From Brevundimonas sp. G8 (GTDB lineage: Bacteria > Pseudomonadota > Alphaproteobacteria > Caulobacterales > Caulobacteraceae), in contig NZ_LR732816.1 of the NCBI RefSeq assembly GCF_902506205.1, positions 248,001 to 312,000 on the forward strand: DNA of 64,000 nt, given 5' to 3'. The notes beneath the pieces were generated by a model. The model had not been told where the DNA came from. It ran no database searches and saw nothing but the letters and a program-made list of their open reading frames with translations. Shown here piece by piece: positions 1 to 9,405 of the stretch. The translations under genes and the position numbers were made by a program. The number at the start of each line of letters is the position of its first letter. The first letter of the stretch is position 1.

Positions 1-135
1 GATGCTGATATCGCCGATCACGCCTTCCAAAACTTGCAGCGCATAGGCCGTCGGCTCTACGCCGGCCGCCTCGGCCGCAGCCTTCAGCCGGCGGGCCTGA
101 TCTTCGTTCAGGTGGATGTCGAAACCATCGGCCAT
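1..135 (-). CDS. Partial small antitoxin-like protein (ribbon-helix-helix type?)
   Basis: The first 45 codons of a minus-strand gene are visible, and the rest runs off the window edge. The start is the ATG at 135; the protein begins [21 protein letters not shown] short N-terminal beta-like stretch followed by alternating charged helices with Ala-rich faces resembles ParD or RHH-type antitoxins and similar short DNA-binding proteins. A toxin gene would be expected just outside the window. No strong ribosome binding site is seen. The gene is divergent from uvrA, and the LexA box lies between them. The family call is an inference from 45 residues. Confidence 0.5.
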   Translation of the reverse strand, partial: MADGFDIHLNEDQARRLKAAAEAAGVEPTAYALQVLEGVIGDISI

Positions 136-171
136 GCGGCGACGATAACCCAGCCTGCGGACCGCCGCAAT

Positions 172-186
172 GTTCACACATTGTTC
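172..186. promoter_or_regulatory. LexA (SOS) box upstream of uvrA
   Basis: The sequence reads GTTC-ACACATT-GTTC, an exact match to the alphaproteobacterial LexA operator GTTC-N7-GTTC. It sits about 80 bp before the uvrA start codon, where a promoter would be. uvrA is a classic SOS gene. The site could also affect the divergent small gene that starts at 135. Confidence 0.85.
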
Positions 187-267
187 TTGCTTCAATCCTG
201 CGATTCATCCCCATATAGCGATGTCGCGCCGGACCCGACCGGCCCTCATCCGCGTTCTCCGGACAGC

Positions 268-3213
268 ATGACCGAAAAGCACAACTTCATCCGCGTTCGC
301 GGCGCCCGCGAGCATAATCTCAAGGGCGTGGACCTCGATATTCCGCGCGAGCAGCTGGTGGTGATGACCGGCCTGTCGGGCTCGGGCAAGTCGTCCCTGG
401 CGTTCGACACCATCTATGCCGAGGGCCAGCGCCGCTATGTCGAGAGCCTGTCGGCCTATGCGCGCCAGTTCCTGGAGTTGATGGGCAAGCCGGACGTGGA
501 CCTGATCGAGGGCCTGTCGCCGGCCATCTCCATCGAACAGAAGACGACGTCCAAGAACCCGCGCTCGACCGTCGGCACGGTGACGGAAATCCACGACTAT
601 ATGCGCCTGCTGTGGGCGCGTGTCGGCGTCCCCTACTCCCCGGCCACCGGCCTTCCGATCGAGAGCCAGACCGTCAGCCAGATGGTCGACAAGCTGGTCG
701 CCCTCCCGGATGGCGAACGGATCCTGCTGCTGGCCCCCGTCGTCCGGGGCCGAAAGGGCGAGTACAAGAAAGAGATCGCCGAATGGCAGCGCCAGGGCTT
801 CCAGCGCCTGAAGATCGACGGCCAGTTCTATCCGATCGACGAGGCGCCGACGCTGGACAAGAAGTTCAAGCACGACATCGACATCGTCGTGGACCGCATC
901 GTCACCAAGCCTGACCAGGAAGCTCGCTACGCCGACAGCCTGCAGACCGCCCTTGGCCTTGCTGACGGCATCGCAAACGCCGAATGGGCAAGCACGGCAG
1001 AGGGCGAAACGGCGCCGCGCAGCCTGTTGTTCTCCGAACGGTTCGCCTGTCCGGTCTCCGGCTTCACGATCTCAGAGATCGAGCCGCGCTTGTTCTCGTT
1101 CAACAATCCCTTCGGCGCCTGCCCGGTTTGCGACGGCCTGGGGGTCAAGCTGGCCTTCGACGCCGATCTGGTAATCCCCGATCGCGACAAGACCTTGCAC
1201 AAGGGTGCCGTCGCCCCCTGGGCGCGCGGCCCGTCTCCCCTCTACACCCAGACGCTTCAGTCGCTCAGCCGCCACTACGGCTTCTCGATGGACGTGGCGT
1301 GGCGCGAGCTTCCGGCCCAGGCGCACAAGGCGATCCTGTACGGAACCGGCGCCGAGAAGATCAAATTCACCTACGACGATAACGCCCGCAAATACGAGGT
1401 CTCAAAGCCGTTCGAGGGCGTGCTGCCGAACTTGGAGCGCCGCTGGCGCGAGACCGACAGCGCCTGGGTGCGCGAAGAACTGGCCCGCTATCAGTCCGAG
1501 ACCCCATGCGACGCCTGCCACGGCAAGCGGCTGAAGCCCGAGGCCCTGGCGGTCAAGGTCGGCGCCCAGGACATCGCCGACATCTCCACCCTGTCGATCA
1601 AGAAGGCCTATGACTGGGTCCAGGCCTTACCCGAAGCGCTCAGCGACAAGCAGATGGAGATCGGCCGGCGCATCCTGAAAGAGATCGGCGACCGGCTGCG
1701 GTTCCTCAACAACGTCGGCCTGGACTATCTGTCGCTGTCGCGCGCCTCCGGCACCCTGTCGGGCGGCGAGAGCCAGAGGATTCGCCTGGCGTCGCAGATC
1801 GGCTCGGGCCTGACCGGCGTACTTTATGTGCTGGACGAACCTTCCATCGGCCTGCACCAGCGCGACAACACCCGCCTGCTGGAAAGCCTGAAGGGGCTGC
1901 GCGACTTGGGCAACTCGGTACTCGTTGTCGAGCATGACGAGGAAGCCATCCTGACCGCCGACTATGTCATCGACATGGGACCGGCCGCCGGCATCCACGG
2001 CGGCGAAGTCTGCGCCGAAGGCACGCCGGCCGAGGTCATGGCCAATCCCAAATCCTTGACTGGCAAATATCTGACCGGCGAGCGCGAGATCGAGATCCCC
2101 GCCGACGGCCGCCGCCCCATCGACCGCAAGCGGATGCTGAAGATCAGCGGCGCCAGCGGGAATAATCTGAAGAGCGTGACCGGCGAAATCCCCGTCGGCG
2201 TCTTCACCTGCATCACCGGCGTGTCCGGCGGCGGCAAATCGACCTTCACCATCGAGACCCTATACAAGGCCGCCGCGCGTCGCCTGAACAATGCGTCGGA
2301 AGCCCCCGCCCCCTTCGACCGGATCGAGGGGCTGGAGCATTTCGACAAGGTCATCGACATCGACCAGTCGCCCATCGGCCGCACCCCGCGCTCCAACCCG
2401 GCGACCTACACCGGCGCCTTCGGCCCCATCCGTGACTGGTACGCTGGCTTGCCGGAATCCAAGGCGCGCGGCTACGGTCCCGGCCGGTTCAGCTTCAACG
2501 TCAAAGGCGGCCGCTGCGAGGCCTGCCAGGGCGACGGCGTCATCAAGATCGAGATGCACTTCCTGCCCGACGTCTATGTCACCTGCGACGTCTGCAAAGG
2601 CAAACGCTACAACCGCGAAACGCTGGAGATCGTCTTCAAGGGCAAGTCCATCTCGGATGTGTTGGACATGACGGTCGAGGAGGCCGCGACCTTCTTCAAG
2701 GCCGTGCCGCCGATTCGCGACAAGATGCTGACGCTGGAACGGGTTGGCCTAGGTTACGTCAAGGTGGGACAGCCGGCCACCACCCTGTCGGGCGGCGAGG
2801 CCCAGCGGGTCAAGCTGTCCAAGGAGCTGTCGAAACGGGCCACCGGCCGCACCCTCTACATCCTCGATGAGCCGACGACCGGCCTGCATTTCGAGGACAC
2901 GCGCAAGCTCTTGGAAGTGCTTCAGGAACTGGTCGAGGCCGGCAACACCATCGTGGTCATCGAGCACAATCTGGATGTCATCAAGGTCGCCGACTATCTG
3001 CTCGACTTTGGCCCCGAGGGCGGCGACGGCGGCGGCGAAATCGTCGCGGTCGGCACGCCGGAACAGGTGTCCGACAACAAGGCCAGCTGGACCGGTAAAT
3101 ACCTGAAGGAAGTGCTGGATCGGCACGAGACCCGCCGCAAGGCGCGGGTCGCGGCTTTGGGCGGATCGGTCGGCGAACCGGCCAAGAAGAAGCGGGCGAA
3201 GGCTTCCGCCTAG
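268..3213 (+). CDS. uvrA: Excinuclease ABC subunit UvrA
   Basis: Damage-recognition ATPase of nucleotide excision repair, which loads UvrB on lesions. The protein is 981 aa, typical for UvrA. It has two ABC modules: Walker [10 protein letters not shown] near residue 35 and GVSGGGKST near 650, with ABC signatures LSGGESQR near 495 and LSGGEAQR near 840. The second zinc finger (CEAC...CDVC, near 750) is intact. The first reads CPVSG...CPVC, with Ser in place of one usual Cys, which I believe also occurs in other alphaproteobacteria. I chose the ATG at 268 because [19 protein letters not shown] is the normal family N-terminus; the frame is open further upstream but that part is not UvrA-like. 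A LexA box precedes it. Confidence 0.97.
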   Translation: MTEKHNFIRVRGAREHNLKGVDLDIPREQLVVMTGLSGSGKSSLAFDTIYAEGQRRYVESLSAYARQFLELMGKPDVDLIEGLSPAISIEQKTTSKNPRSTVGTVTEIHDYMRLLWARVGVPYSPATGLPIESQTVSQMVDKLVALPDGERILLLAPVVRGRKGEYKKEIAEWQRQGFQRLKIDGQFYPIDEAPTLDKKFKHDIDIVVDRIVTKPDQEARYADSLQTALGLADGIANAEWASTAEGETAPRSLLFSERFACPVSGFTISEIEPRLFSFNNPFGACPVCDGLGVKLAFDADLVIPDRDKTLHKGAVAPWARGPSPLYTQTLQSLSRHYGFSMDVAWRELPAQAHKAILYGTGAEKIKFTYDDNARKYEVSKPFEGVLPNLERRWRETDSAWVREELARYQSETPCDACHGKRLKPEALAVKVGAQDIADISTLSIKKAYDWVQALPEALSDKQMEIGRRILKEIGDRLRFLNNVGLDYLSLSRASGTLSGGESQRIRLASQIGSGLTGVLYVLDEPSIGLHQRDNTRLLESLKGLRDLGNSVLVVEHDEEAILTADYVIDMGPAAGIHGGEVCAEGTPAEVMANPKSLTGKYLTGEREIEIPADGRRPIDRKRMLKISGASGNNLKSVTGEIPVGVFTCITGVSGGGKSTFTIETLYKAAARRLNNASEAPAPFDRIEGLEHFDKVIDIDQSPIGRTPRSNPATYTGAFGPIRDWYAGLPESKARGYGPGRFSFNVKGGRCEACQGDGVIKIEMHFLPDVYVTCDVCKGKRYNRETLEIVFKGKSISDVLDMTVEEAATFFKAVPPIRDKMLTLERVGLGYVKVGQPATTLSGGEAQRVKLSKELSKRATGRTLYILDEPTTGLHFEDTRKLLEVLQELVEAGNTIVVIEHNLDVIKVADYLLDFGPEGGDGGGEIVAVGTPEQVSDNKASWTGKYLKEVLDRHETRRKARVAALGGSVGEPAKKKRAKASA

Positions 3214-3265
3214 CCTCCATTGCCTCCATCGCCGCCCAGTTCCGGCGGCGATGGAGACAAGCTGC

Positions 3266-4147
3266 TCAGCGCGGCTTCAATGCCGCCCAGGCGGCCGAGA
3301 AGGGCGCGTAGAGCACGGCCAGTTGCAGCGCCGACAGGAAGGCGTTGACGACCGACGAGACCAGAAGGGCCGGCCAGGCTTGGGCCAGGATCTGCATCGT
3401 TCCGACGCCGTCGTACCGAGCGAGTGTCTGGATCCCCCCGGTCATCAGGTCGGTCGCCGCACCGATGATCATGCCCAGGATGCTGACGATCAGGGACATG
3501 ATGACCGCGATCACAGCCATGCCCAGCAGTGACCAGAAATGGCCCTTGGTGGCGCCGAAGGATTCGAACAGCGTGATCTTGCGGCGATCCACGGTCATCG
3601 GCACGGCTAGGCTGAACTTGATCGCCAGCCAGACGATCAGGGCGAAAACGGCGAAGACCAGCAGCACGCCGGCCAGGATCAGCAGAGGCTGACCCGACGC
3701 CGAACCGAAGCCAATGGCGGCGCCCACCAACGCCATGCCCACGCCGGAGGCCAGACCCACGATGATGCTGACCAGCAGGCTGACGACCAGCACGCGCACC
3801 TCGTCCATACCAACCCGAACGTAGCCCCAGCGCGACTCTTCCGGACGCAGGACCGACCGGGCGACGGCGGCGCTCAGCACCGTCCCGATCAACAGGCCGG
3901 CCGGAGCCGCCCAGGCGAGCGCGCCGGCATAGACCTGACCCAAGGCCTGGAAGTCCGCCATCGACGGATTGGCCGACTGTTCCAACGCCTCGCCCGCCGC
4001 CATCAGGGCCGCCCATTTGTCGGCGCCCAAGCCGAACATGACGACATACATCAGCAGATAGACCAAGCCCCAGGCCAGGGCCACAACCGGATGACGGCGA
4101 ACGACCCGAAAGCCTTCGAAGGCGGCGTCGGTGGCGGAAAAACTCAT
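3266..4147 (-). CDS. Polytopic inner-membrane protein of unknown function
   Basis: A 293-aa protein with about five or six hydrophobic segments. One follows the N-terminus (LAWGLVYLLMYVVMFGLG), a pair lies in the middle, and others are near residues 205-235 and 260-280. Gly, Ala and Val content is high and I see no catalytic motif. It resembles uncharacterised membrane proteins common in Caulobacterales, but I cannot name a family. It lies 83 bp downstream of the lipid-transport operon on the same strand and could be read through from it. Its end converges on uvrA. Confidence 0.8.
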   Translation of the reverse strand: MSFSATDAAFEGFRVVRRHPVVALAWGLVYLLMYVVMFGLGADKWAALMAAGEALEQSANPSMADFQALGQVYAGALAWAAPAGLLIGTVLSAAVARSVLRPEESRWGYVRVGMDEVRVLVVSLLVSIIVGLASGVGMALVGAAIGFGSASGQPLLILAGVLLVFAVFALIVWLAIKFSLAVPMTVDRRKITLFESFGATKGHFWSLLGMAVIAVIMSLIVSILGMIIGAATDLMTGGIQTLARYDGVGTMQILAQAWPALLVSSVVNAFLSALQLAVLYAPFSAAWAALKPR

Positions 4148-4230
4148 GACAACTCCGGGTCAGATTCGGAGCCAGCCTAGCGCATCCGCACGCCTGCGTC
4201 CTGCGGCCGTGGAGGACTGCCGACCTGCCG

Positions 4231-4884
4231 TCAGTTGGCCGAACTGATCGTCCAGTCGGCGATCTGGGTGTTGATGTCGCGCGTGGCCGTATCGAACGCC
4301 GCCACTATGGCCGACACGCGATTGTCGCCCGCCGGCTGGGTCACCGTGAAGACCCGTTCAACCGAACGCCCCTCTTCCGGGCGAATGGTCCCGCTCGCTG
4401 CGGCTCTCCGTTCGGGCGTGGAACGCAGCTGCGCGCGCGCCGTCACAACCACGTCCGGTACGGCGCCCGGCGCGACATAACGCGCCTCGAACGTCGTGAC
4501 CGTCACCTGCAACACCAAGGGCGGCGTGCCGGCTTCGCGACGGCCCAGGACACGAATCCGGTCTGCCCGGTTGGCGAAGGCGGCCTTCAAGCTGTCGTCG
4601 AAAAGGGTCGAGGCCGGCGACACCCAACGCGCCCCGCCGATATAGGCCGTCTCCAGCCCCGTGACGCCCAGGATGCGGTCGTCGCCGGTCGCCTGCGGAA
4701 ACTCGATGCGCCGGATCGAGACCGTCAGCGGCGCGGGCGTGTCGCCAACGGCTGACGGCGCCTCGACCGGCAGGCCGAACCGATAGTTCTGCACCGGGTC
4801 CGGGCTCGACAGCAGGGCGCACCCGCTCAAGGCCGTCAGGACTGCGGCGGCGGCCGCCATTCGAAGGACAGGACGAAGGATCAC
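4231..4884 (-). CDS. ABC-type transport auxiliary lipoprotein (PqiC/DUF330-like)
   Basis: A 217-aa lipoprotein. The N-terminus is a signal peptide ending in lipobox LSGC (Cys near residue 22), so it is probably anchored in the outer membrane. The body (QNYRFGLP..., VSIRRIEFP, RWVSPASTLFDDSL) fits the ABC_trans_aux family, whose members pair with MCE-type lipid transporters, like PqiC. Its ATG overlaps the mlaD stop by 4 bp, so it is translationally coupled as the last gene of the mla-type operon. It may supply the outer-membrane contact, since no mlaA or mlaC is seen nearby. Confidence 0.85.
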   Translation of the reverse strand: MILRPVLRMAAAAAVLTALSGCALLSSPDPVQNYRFGLPVEAPSAVGDTPAPLTVSIRRIEFPQATGDDRILGVTGLETAYIGGARWVSPASTLFDDSLKAAFANRADRIRVLGRREAGTPPLVLQVTVTTFEARYVAPGAVPDVVVTARAQLRSTPERRAAASGTIRPEEGRSVERVFTVTQPAGDNRVSAIVAAFDTATRDINTQIADWTISSAN

Positions 4885-5819
4885 GGCTGCACCTCCAGCT
4901 CTTTGGATTGGGGACGACCGATGAAGTCGCGCGGGCTGGCGCGGACATCGTCGATCAGGGACTGCAACGAACGGGTGGCGTCCTGCAGCTCTTCGATCGT
5001 GCCGCTCAGTTGCGGCAGGCTGTTGGTGGTGAAGTCGCCCAGCGGACGCTCCAGCCCGCTGATCGAACGGTTGGCCGAAGCGATGGCCGTGCGGGCCTCC
5101 GCCGTCGCCGAGTTGATGTTGGCGATGGCCTGGCGACCGTCGGTGTTGATGATCTGACGCGTGTCCACAGCCAGGCCCTGATATTCCTTCACCGCGGCGT
5201 TGGCGTTGGTCACGGCCTCTTCCAACTGCTGGAAGATGGCCTTGCGGGCCTCAAGCTCGGTCGTCAGGGATTCGACGTTTTTTACGCTGGTCGAGAAACT
5301 GCGGATATTGTCGTCGGACATGACGCGGTTGATCCGGTTCAGTGCATCCACCGTCTGGGCCAGCACCGTGCCCGAACCGCTCAGAAGCTCGGCGATGGGC
5401 GACGGCTGACTTTGCAGCACCGGCACGACATTGTCGGGATACTGCTCTTTGAGCAGTGCGCTGTTGGGCGAGCCGGCGGTGATCTGGATGTAGTTCAGGC
5501 CGGTGATGCCCTGCGGCTCCAGCTGGGCGCGCGAGGTGACGCGCACCGGCGTGGTGCCATCCACGCGAACGCGGGCGATGACCTGATCGCCACGCTTGGT
5601 GTCGATGTTCAAGTCCGTGACCTCGCCGACGCGGATGCCGTTGAAATGCACCTCGCCGCCTTCCGACAGGCCGTTCACCGGCCCGTAGAAGACGATGTCG
5701 TACATGTCGTAGTCGCTGTTGAACTGAAGCCGGGCCAGCCAGATCGTGAAGACGGCCAGCGCCGCCAGAAGGCAGACGGTAGCGATCCCGACCGCGGCGT
5801 AATGTGCGTCTCTTTCCAT
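4881..5819 (-). CDS. mlaD: MlaD-type MCE-domain lipid-transport protein
   Basis: A 312-aa substrate-binding component of an Mla-type retrograde phospholipid transporter. One N-terminal membrane segment (residues 10-30) anchors it in the inner membrane. The MCE domain follows (about 38-115; YDIVFYGPVNGLSEGGEVHF, GIRVGEVTDLNI). The remaining helical region (about 150-300) is the extended periplasmic part, longer than in E. coli MlaD (about 183 aa), as in other alphaproteobacterial MCE proteins. It starts 12 bp after mlaF and overlaps the lipoprotein gene by 4 bp. Confidence 0.9.
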   Translation of the reverse strand: MERDAHYAAVGIATVCLLAALAVFTIWLARLQFNSDYDMYDIVFYGPVNGLSEGGEVHFNGIRVGEVTDLNIDTKRGDQVIARVRVDGTTPVRVTSRAQLEPQGITGLNYIQITAGSPNSALLKEQYPDNVVPVLQSQPSPIAELLSGSGTVLAQTVDALNRINRVMSDDNIRSFSTSVKNVESLTTELEARKAIFQQLEEAVTNANAAVKEYQGLAVDTRQIINTDGRQAIANINSATAEARTAIASANRSISGLERPLGDFTTNSLPQLSGTIEELQDATRSLQSLIDDVRASPRDFIGRPQSKELEVQP

Positions 5820-5831
5820 AGTCGGCTCTCC

Positions 5832-6608
5832 TCAGGCCGCCGTCTTGGTGGCTGCGCGACCGCGCGGCCCCAGGAAGTATTCCTTGATCCACGGATGGTC
5901 GGAGCGTTCCAGCTCCTGCACCGTGGCCTTTTCCACAACCCGCTTGTCCGCCAGCACCGCCACCTTGTCACAGATGGCGTACAGCGTATCGAGGTCGTGG
6001 GTGATCATGAAGACGGACAGACCCAGGTCGTCCGCCAGTTGCCGGATAAGGTCGTCGAACGCCGCCGCGCCGATGGGGTCCAGACCCGCCGTTGGTTCGT
6101 CCAGGAACACCAGTTCCGGATCCAGCGCCAGCGCGCGCGCCAGGCCGGCGCGCTTCTTCATCCCGCCCGACAATTCGGCGGGCTTGAGGTGATGGTGCTC
6201 GGGCTTCAAGCCCACCATGGCGATCTTCAACTCGGCCAGCTCATAGATGACGGCCTTGGGCAGTTTGGTGTGCTCCACCAAGGGCGATGCGACATTCTCC
6301 AACACGCTCAGCGACGAGAACAGTGCACCCTGCTGGAACAGGATGCCGGTGCGCCGCTCGATGTCCGCCGACTGATCGTCGGTCAGGGTCGCGCGGTCGT
6401 AGCCCAGCACCTTGACCGACCCGCCCTCGGGCTCCTTCAGGCCGATGATGGTGTTCAGCAGCACGGTCTTGCCCGCGCCAGACCCGCCGACCACGCCCAT
6501 GACCTCGCCCCGCACCAGATCGAGGTCCAGGTTCTCGTGGATGGTGCGCTCGCCGAACTGGCTCAGCAGGCCGCGCACCTCGATCAGATTTTCGGGCGCG
6601 TCGGTCAT
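5832..6608 (-). CDS. mlaF: MlaF-type ABC transporter ATPase
   Basis: A 258-aa cytoplasmic ATPase that powers the Mla-type lipid transporter. Walker A is GGSGAGKT (near residues 41-48), the signature is LSGGMKKR, and Walker B is ELVFLDEPTAGLDP; the KKR after the signature is typical of Mkl/MlaF ATPases. The start is the ATG at 6608, which overlaps the mlaE stop as ATGA. The frame is open upstream but that part is a shadow of mlaE. It sits between the permease and the MCE gene, the standard order. Confidence 0.95.
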   Translation of the reverse strand: MTDAPENLIEVRGLLSQFGERTIHENLDLDLVRGEVMGVVGGSGAGKTVLLNTIIGLKEPEGGSVKVLGYDRATLTDDQSADIERRTGILFQQGALFSSLSVLENVASPLVEHTKLPKAVIYELAELKIAMVGLKPEHHHLKPAELSGGMKKRAGLARALALDPELVFLDEPTAGLDPIGAAAFDDLIRQLADDLGLSVFMITHDLDTLYAICDKVAVLADKRVVEKATVQELERSDHPWIKEYFLGPRGRAATKTAA

Positions 6609-7720
6609 ATGTTCAGCTCCAGGAAGACCAGGGCGAACACGGCGTCCAGCAGGATGATGGCGAAGATCGCCTGCACCACGGCGGCCGTCACGCGCCGCCC
6701 CAGGCTCTCGACGTCCCCGGCGACCGACATGCCCTGACGGCAGCCGATCGCGGCGATGACCAGGGCGAAGACCGGCGCCTTTACTAAGCCGACCATCATG
6801 TGCTGGGCCATGGTTCCGTCCTCGACCAGGCGCTGGAAGAAGAAGGCTGGGCCGAGGTTCAGCGAGGTCCAGCACACCACCAGACCGCCCATCAGGCCGC
6901 CGATCATGCCCATGAAGGTCAGCAGCGGCAGCATCAGCACCAGGGACGCCACGCGTGGGATCACCAAGGCCTGGAACGGATTGACGCCCATGACCTGCAT
7001 GGCGTCGACTTCCTGGTTCATCCGCATCGAGCCGATCTCGGCCGCGAATGCCGACGCCGAACGCCCCGCCAACAGGACCGAGGCGATCACTACGGCGAAC
7101 TCGCGGAACATGGCCACGCCGATCAACTGCACCGCAAAGACCTGGGCGCCGAAGTCGGTCAGAAGGTCCACGCCGATGAAGGCGACCACAGCCCCGATGA
7201 AGAAGTTGGTGATCATGACGATGGGGATGGCGTCCAGCCCGGCTCGCTCGGCTTGACTGACCCAGGCGGGCCAGCGAATACCGCCGGGGTGTTTGGCGGC
7301 CTCGACCACAGCCGCCATCAGCCGACCGAGGAAGGCCAGCGACAACATCGCCTCGCCGCCGAAATCATAGACGCCCCGGCCGATCTTGGCGAAGGTGCGG
7401 ATGAAAGCGCTGGGGCGTTTCGGGGCCGGGGCGCTCTCGCGCTCCAGCAATTCGATCATGTGGTAGATGCGACCTGCCTCGGGCCGATCCTTCCACTGGC
7501 TTTTCGACAGACGGCCGCTGGACGCCTGTACTAGGGCCAGGGCGCCGGCCGTGTCGAACCGGCCCAGGTCGGCTGTGTCGATGCTGGCGATCTCGCGCCC
7601 TTCCAGGTCGCGGCTCAGCTCGGTCGGCAGACGGCCGAGCGCCGTCGTGGTCCAGTCGCCGGACAGACGCAGTTTGGCTGCGCCGTCCGCATCCACGATT
7701 TCATACTGCGGCTGGTTCAT
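6605..7720 (-). CDS. mlaE: MlaE-type permease with N-terminal STAS domain
   Basis: A 371-aa inner-membrane permease. Residues 1-100 form a STAS-like domain (VDADGAAKLRLSGDWTT, IASIDTADLGRFDTAGALAL), which covers the role of separate MlaB in enterobacteria. Residues 115-371 are the MlaE domain with about five membrane segments and the conserved FREFAVVIASVLLAGR and GSMRMNQEVDAM regions that contact the ATPase. It is the first gene of the operon. A GAGG motif lies seven bases before the ATG. The 230 bp upstream to the udgX-fusion gene show no further gene. Confidence 0.93.
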   Translation of the reverse strand: MNQPQYEIVDADGAAKLRLSGDWTTTALGRLPTELSRDLEGREIASIDTADLGRFDTAGALALVQASSGRLSKSQWKDRPEAGRIYHMIELLERESAPAPKRPSAFIRTFAKIGRGVYDFGGEAMLSLAFLGRLMAAVVEAAKHPGGIRWPAWVSQAERAGLDAIPIVMITNFFIGAVVAFIGVDLLTDFGAQVFAVQLIGVAMFREFAVVIASVLLAGRSASAFAAEIGSMRMNQEVDAMQVMGVNPFQALVIPRVASLVLMLPLLTFMGMIGGLMGGLVVCWTSLNLGPAFFFQRLVEDGTMAQHMMVGLVKAPVFALVIAAIGCRQGMSVAGDVESLGRRVTAAVVQAIFAIILLDAVFALVFLELNI

Positions 7721-7950
7721 CGGGCCTCGAACGACCGGTCGGACATCGCGATCTTCCCCAGGCCGCCTCTCGAGGCAGCCGAAATCCCTACCGCGCTAAT
7801 GGTCAAGCCGGCAGACGATGTCAACGCGCGATGACATTCGCGCGGATGTTTGTCGTTCGACCGTGTCGAGACCGCCTCCCCCAATCTATTTTCCCCAACT
7901 GTCACGCTGACGCTGATGCCAAACGCGGCCGAACGGGATTCGTTCTCGGG

Positions 7951-9405
7951 TCAATCCATACGCTGTCGAACCGCGACCAGATCATCGATGAACAACCGCC
8001 GCGCCTGAACCTTCGCCGCTTCATCCGGAAGGCGCAGCAGATAGGAGGGGTGGACGGTCAGGACGGCGCTCGATCCATCCTCCAGCGCGATCGGCGCACC
8101 GCGTTCCTGCATCACCGCCGGCTTGCGCCCCAACAGCGCCAGACCGGCCGTCGCGCCCAAGGCCAGCACCACCCTGGGCTTAATCAACCGCCGCTCAGCA
8201 TCCAGCCACCAGCGGCAGGCCTGGACCTCGCCCGCGTTCGGCGTCTTGTGCAGACGGCGCTTGCCGCGCGGCTCATGCTTGAAGTGTTTGACGGCGTTGG
8301 TGACATAGACGTCGGATCGGTCGATCCCCGCCTCGGCCAGGGCCGCATTCAGAACCTGACCCGCCGGCCCGATGAAGGCGCGACCCGCCAGATCCTCCTG
8401 ATCGCCCGGTTGTTCGCCGACGATCATCAGCCGCGCCATCTTTGGCCCCTCGCCGCACACCCCTTGGGTCGCATCACGATACAGCGGGCAACGGCGGCAG
8501 GCCTGAACGCCGTCGGTCACATCCGCCAAACTGTCCGGCACCGCCTCAGCGTCCGGCCGCGCGGCGTGAAGATCGGGCGCCGTCAGACGCGCGAAACGCG
8601 GATTGGGTTCGGGCGCAGGCGTGGCGACCATGGTCTCGGTGCGAACCGACGATGCGGCGATCAGTTCGGGAATCAGCGCGGCCTCGGGCAGGTTCTTCCA
8701 ATAGGATTTGGCCATCTCGCCCTGCATGGTCTTCACCTTCAGCCGCGCAGGATTGAAGGTCGAGGCGTAGTAGGTCTTCCAGAAATCCTCGATCTCGTCC
8801 TCGGCTGGCGCCATGTCGCGCGTCGCGGGCGGGCCGAACCGCAAGGTCTCACCATCCCAGAAGGCCGAACCGTCCGGCGTCAGGATGGACCAGCGCATCG
8901 TCGTGAACCGCCGCTGGAAGAAGGGCGCAGTCTTTTCCAGCACCCGGTGCGGCGGTTCGAACCACGCCACCCAGGCCTCGCCGCGATCATCGTGAACCTG
9001 ACGAAAGCGCACGAAAGCCTTCATCTTGTGCGAGGCCCGGCTGACGTTCTTGGCCCGCTCCAACGCGTCGGCCACGTCGCGGTCGGAGATCACCTTGATC
9101 AGATCGGGCTCGTCCCGCAACCGCCACAGCAGCCGATACATCAGGTCGAACCGGTCGGCGGATCGATGCAGGATCAGGTTCTGGGCCAGATCCACAAAAT
9201 CCTTGGGGACGCTGAATTCCTGCCGCTCGTCTGCTCGTAGGTCGGGGTGAGCGGCGGTCGCCTCATCGAACAATCCCCCCTGTTCCTGCCCGCCGCGCAC
9301 CACGAACCGCGCCGCCGCCGGCTCCACCCCCGCCAGCCGGAACGCCCGCGCGGCCTTGCGCCAGCCGTCGAAGTCCGTTTCGCCGTCCAGTATCGCCGTC
9401 CCCAT
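7951..9405 (-). CDS. TIGR03915-type DNA repair domain fused to a UdgX-type uracil-DNA glycosylase
   Basis: A 484-aa two-domain protein. Residues 1-260 match the TIGR03915/DUF4130 family, which accompanies a specific radical SAM protein. Residues 290-484 are a family-4-like uracil-DNA glycosylase of the UdgX type: CRRC iron-sulfur Cys (303, 306), motif GEQPGDQED (330-338), the UdgX loop KRRLH (382-386) and HPSYLLR (452-458). In UdgX, the His of KRRIH forms a covalent bond with the abasic sugar after uracil excision; His386 is the equivalent. The first base of its start codon region overlaps the stop of the upstream radical SAM gene (TGATG), so the two are coupled. The reaction of the N-terminal half is unknown. 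Confidence 0.9.
   Translation of the reverse strand: MGTAILDGETDFDGWRKAARAFRLAGVEPAAARFVVRGGQEQGGLFDEATAAHPDLRADERQEFSVPKDFVDLAQNLILHRSADRFDLMYRLLWRLRDEPDLIKVISDRDVADALERAKNVSRASHKMKAFVRFRQVHDDRGEAWVAWFEPPHRVLEKTAPFFQRRFTTMRWSILTPDGSAFWDGETLRFGPPATRDMAPAEDEIEDFWKTYYASTFNPARLKVKTMQGEMAKSYWKNLPEAALIPELIAASSVRTETMVATPAPEPNPRFARLTAPDLHAARPDAEAVPDSLADVTDGVQACRRCPLYRDATQGVCGEGPKMARLMIVGEQPGDQEDLAGRAFIGPAGQVLNAALAEAGIDRSDVYVTNAVKHFKHEPRGKRRLHKTPNAGEVQACRWWLDAERRLIKPRVVLALGATAGLALLGRKPAVMQERGAPIALEDGSSAVLTVHPSYLLRLPDEAAKVQARRLFIDDLVAVRQRMD

Noticed and set aside
4908-6737. A 609-codon plus-strand frame opposite mlaD and mlaF
   Set aside because: It is antisense to two well-supported genes and has no recognisable domain; long antisense frames are common in GC-rich DNA.
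7717-7905. A 62-codon minus-strand frame ending at the mlaE start
   Set aside because: It overlaps the mlaE start by 4 bp but has no ribosome binding site, no domain and atypical composition; the mlaE start is well supported.
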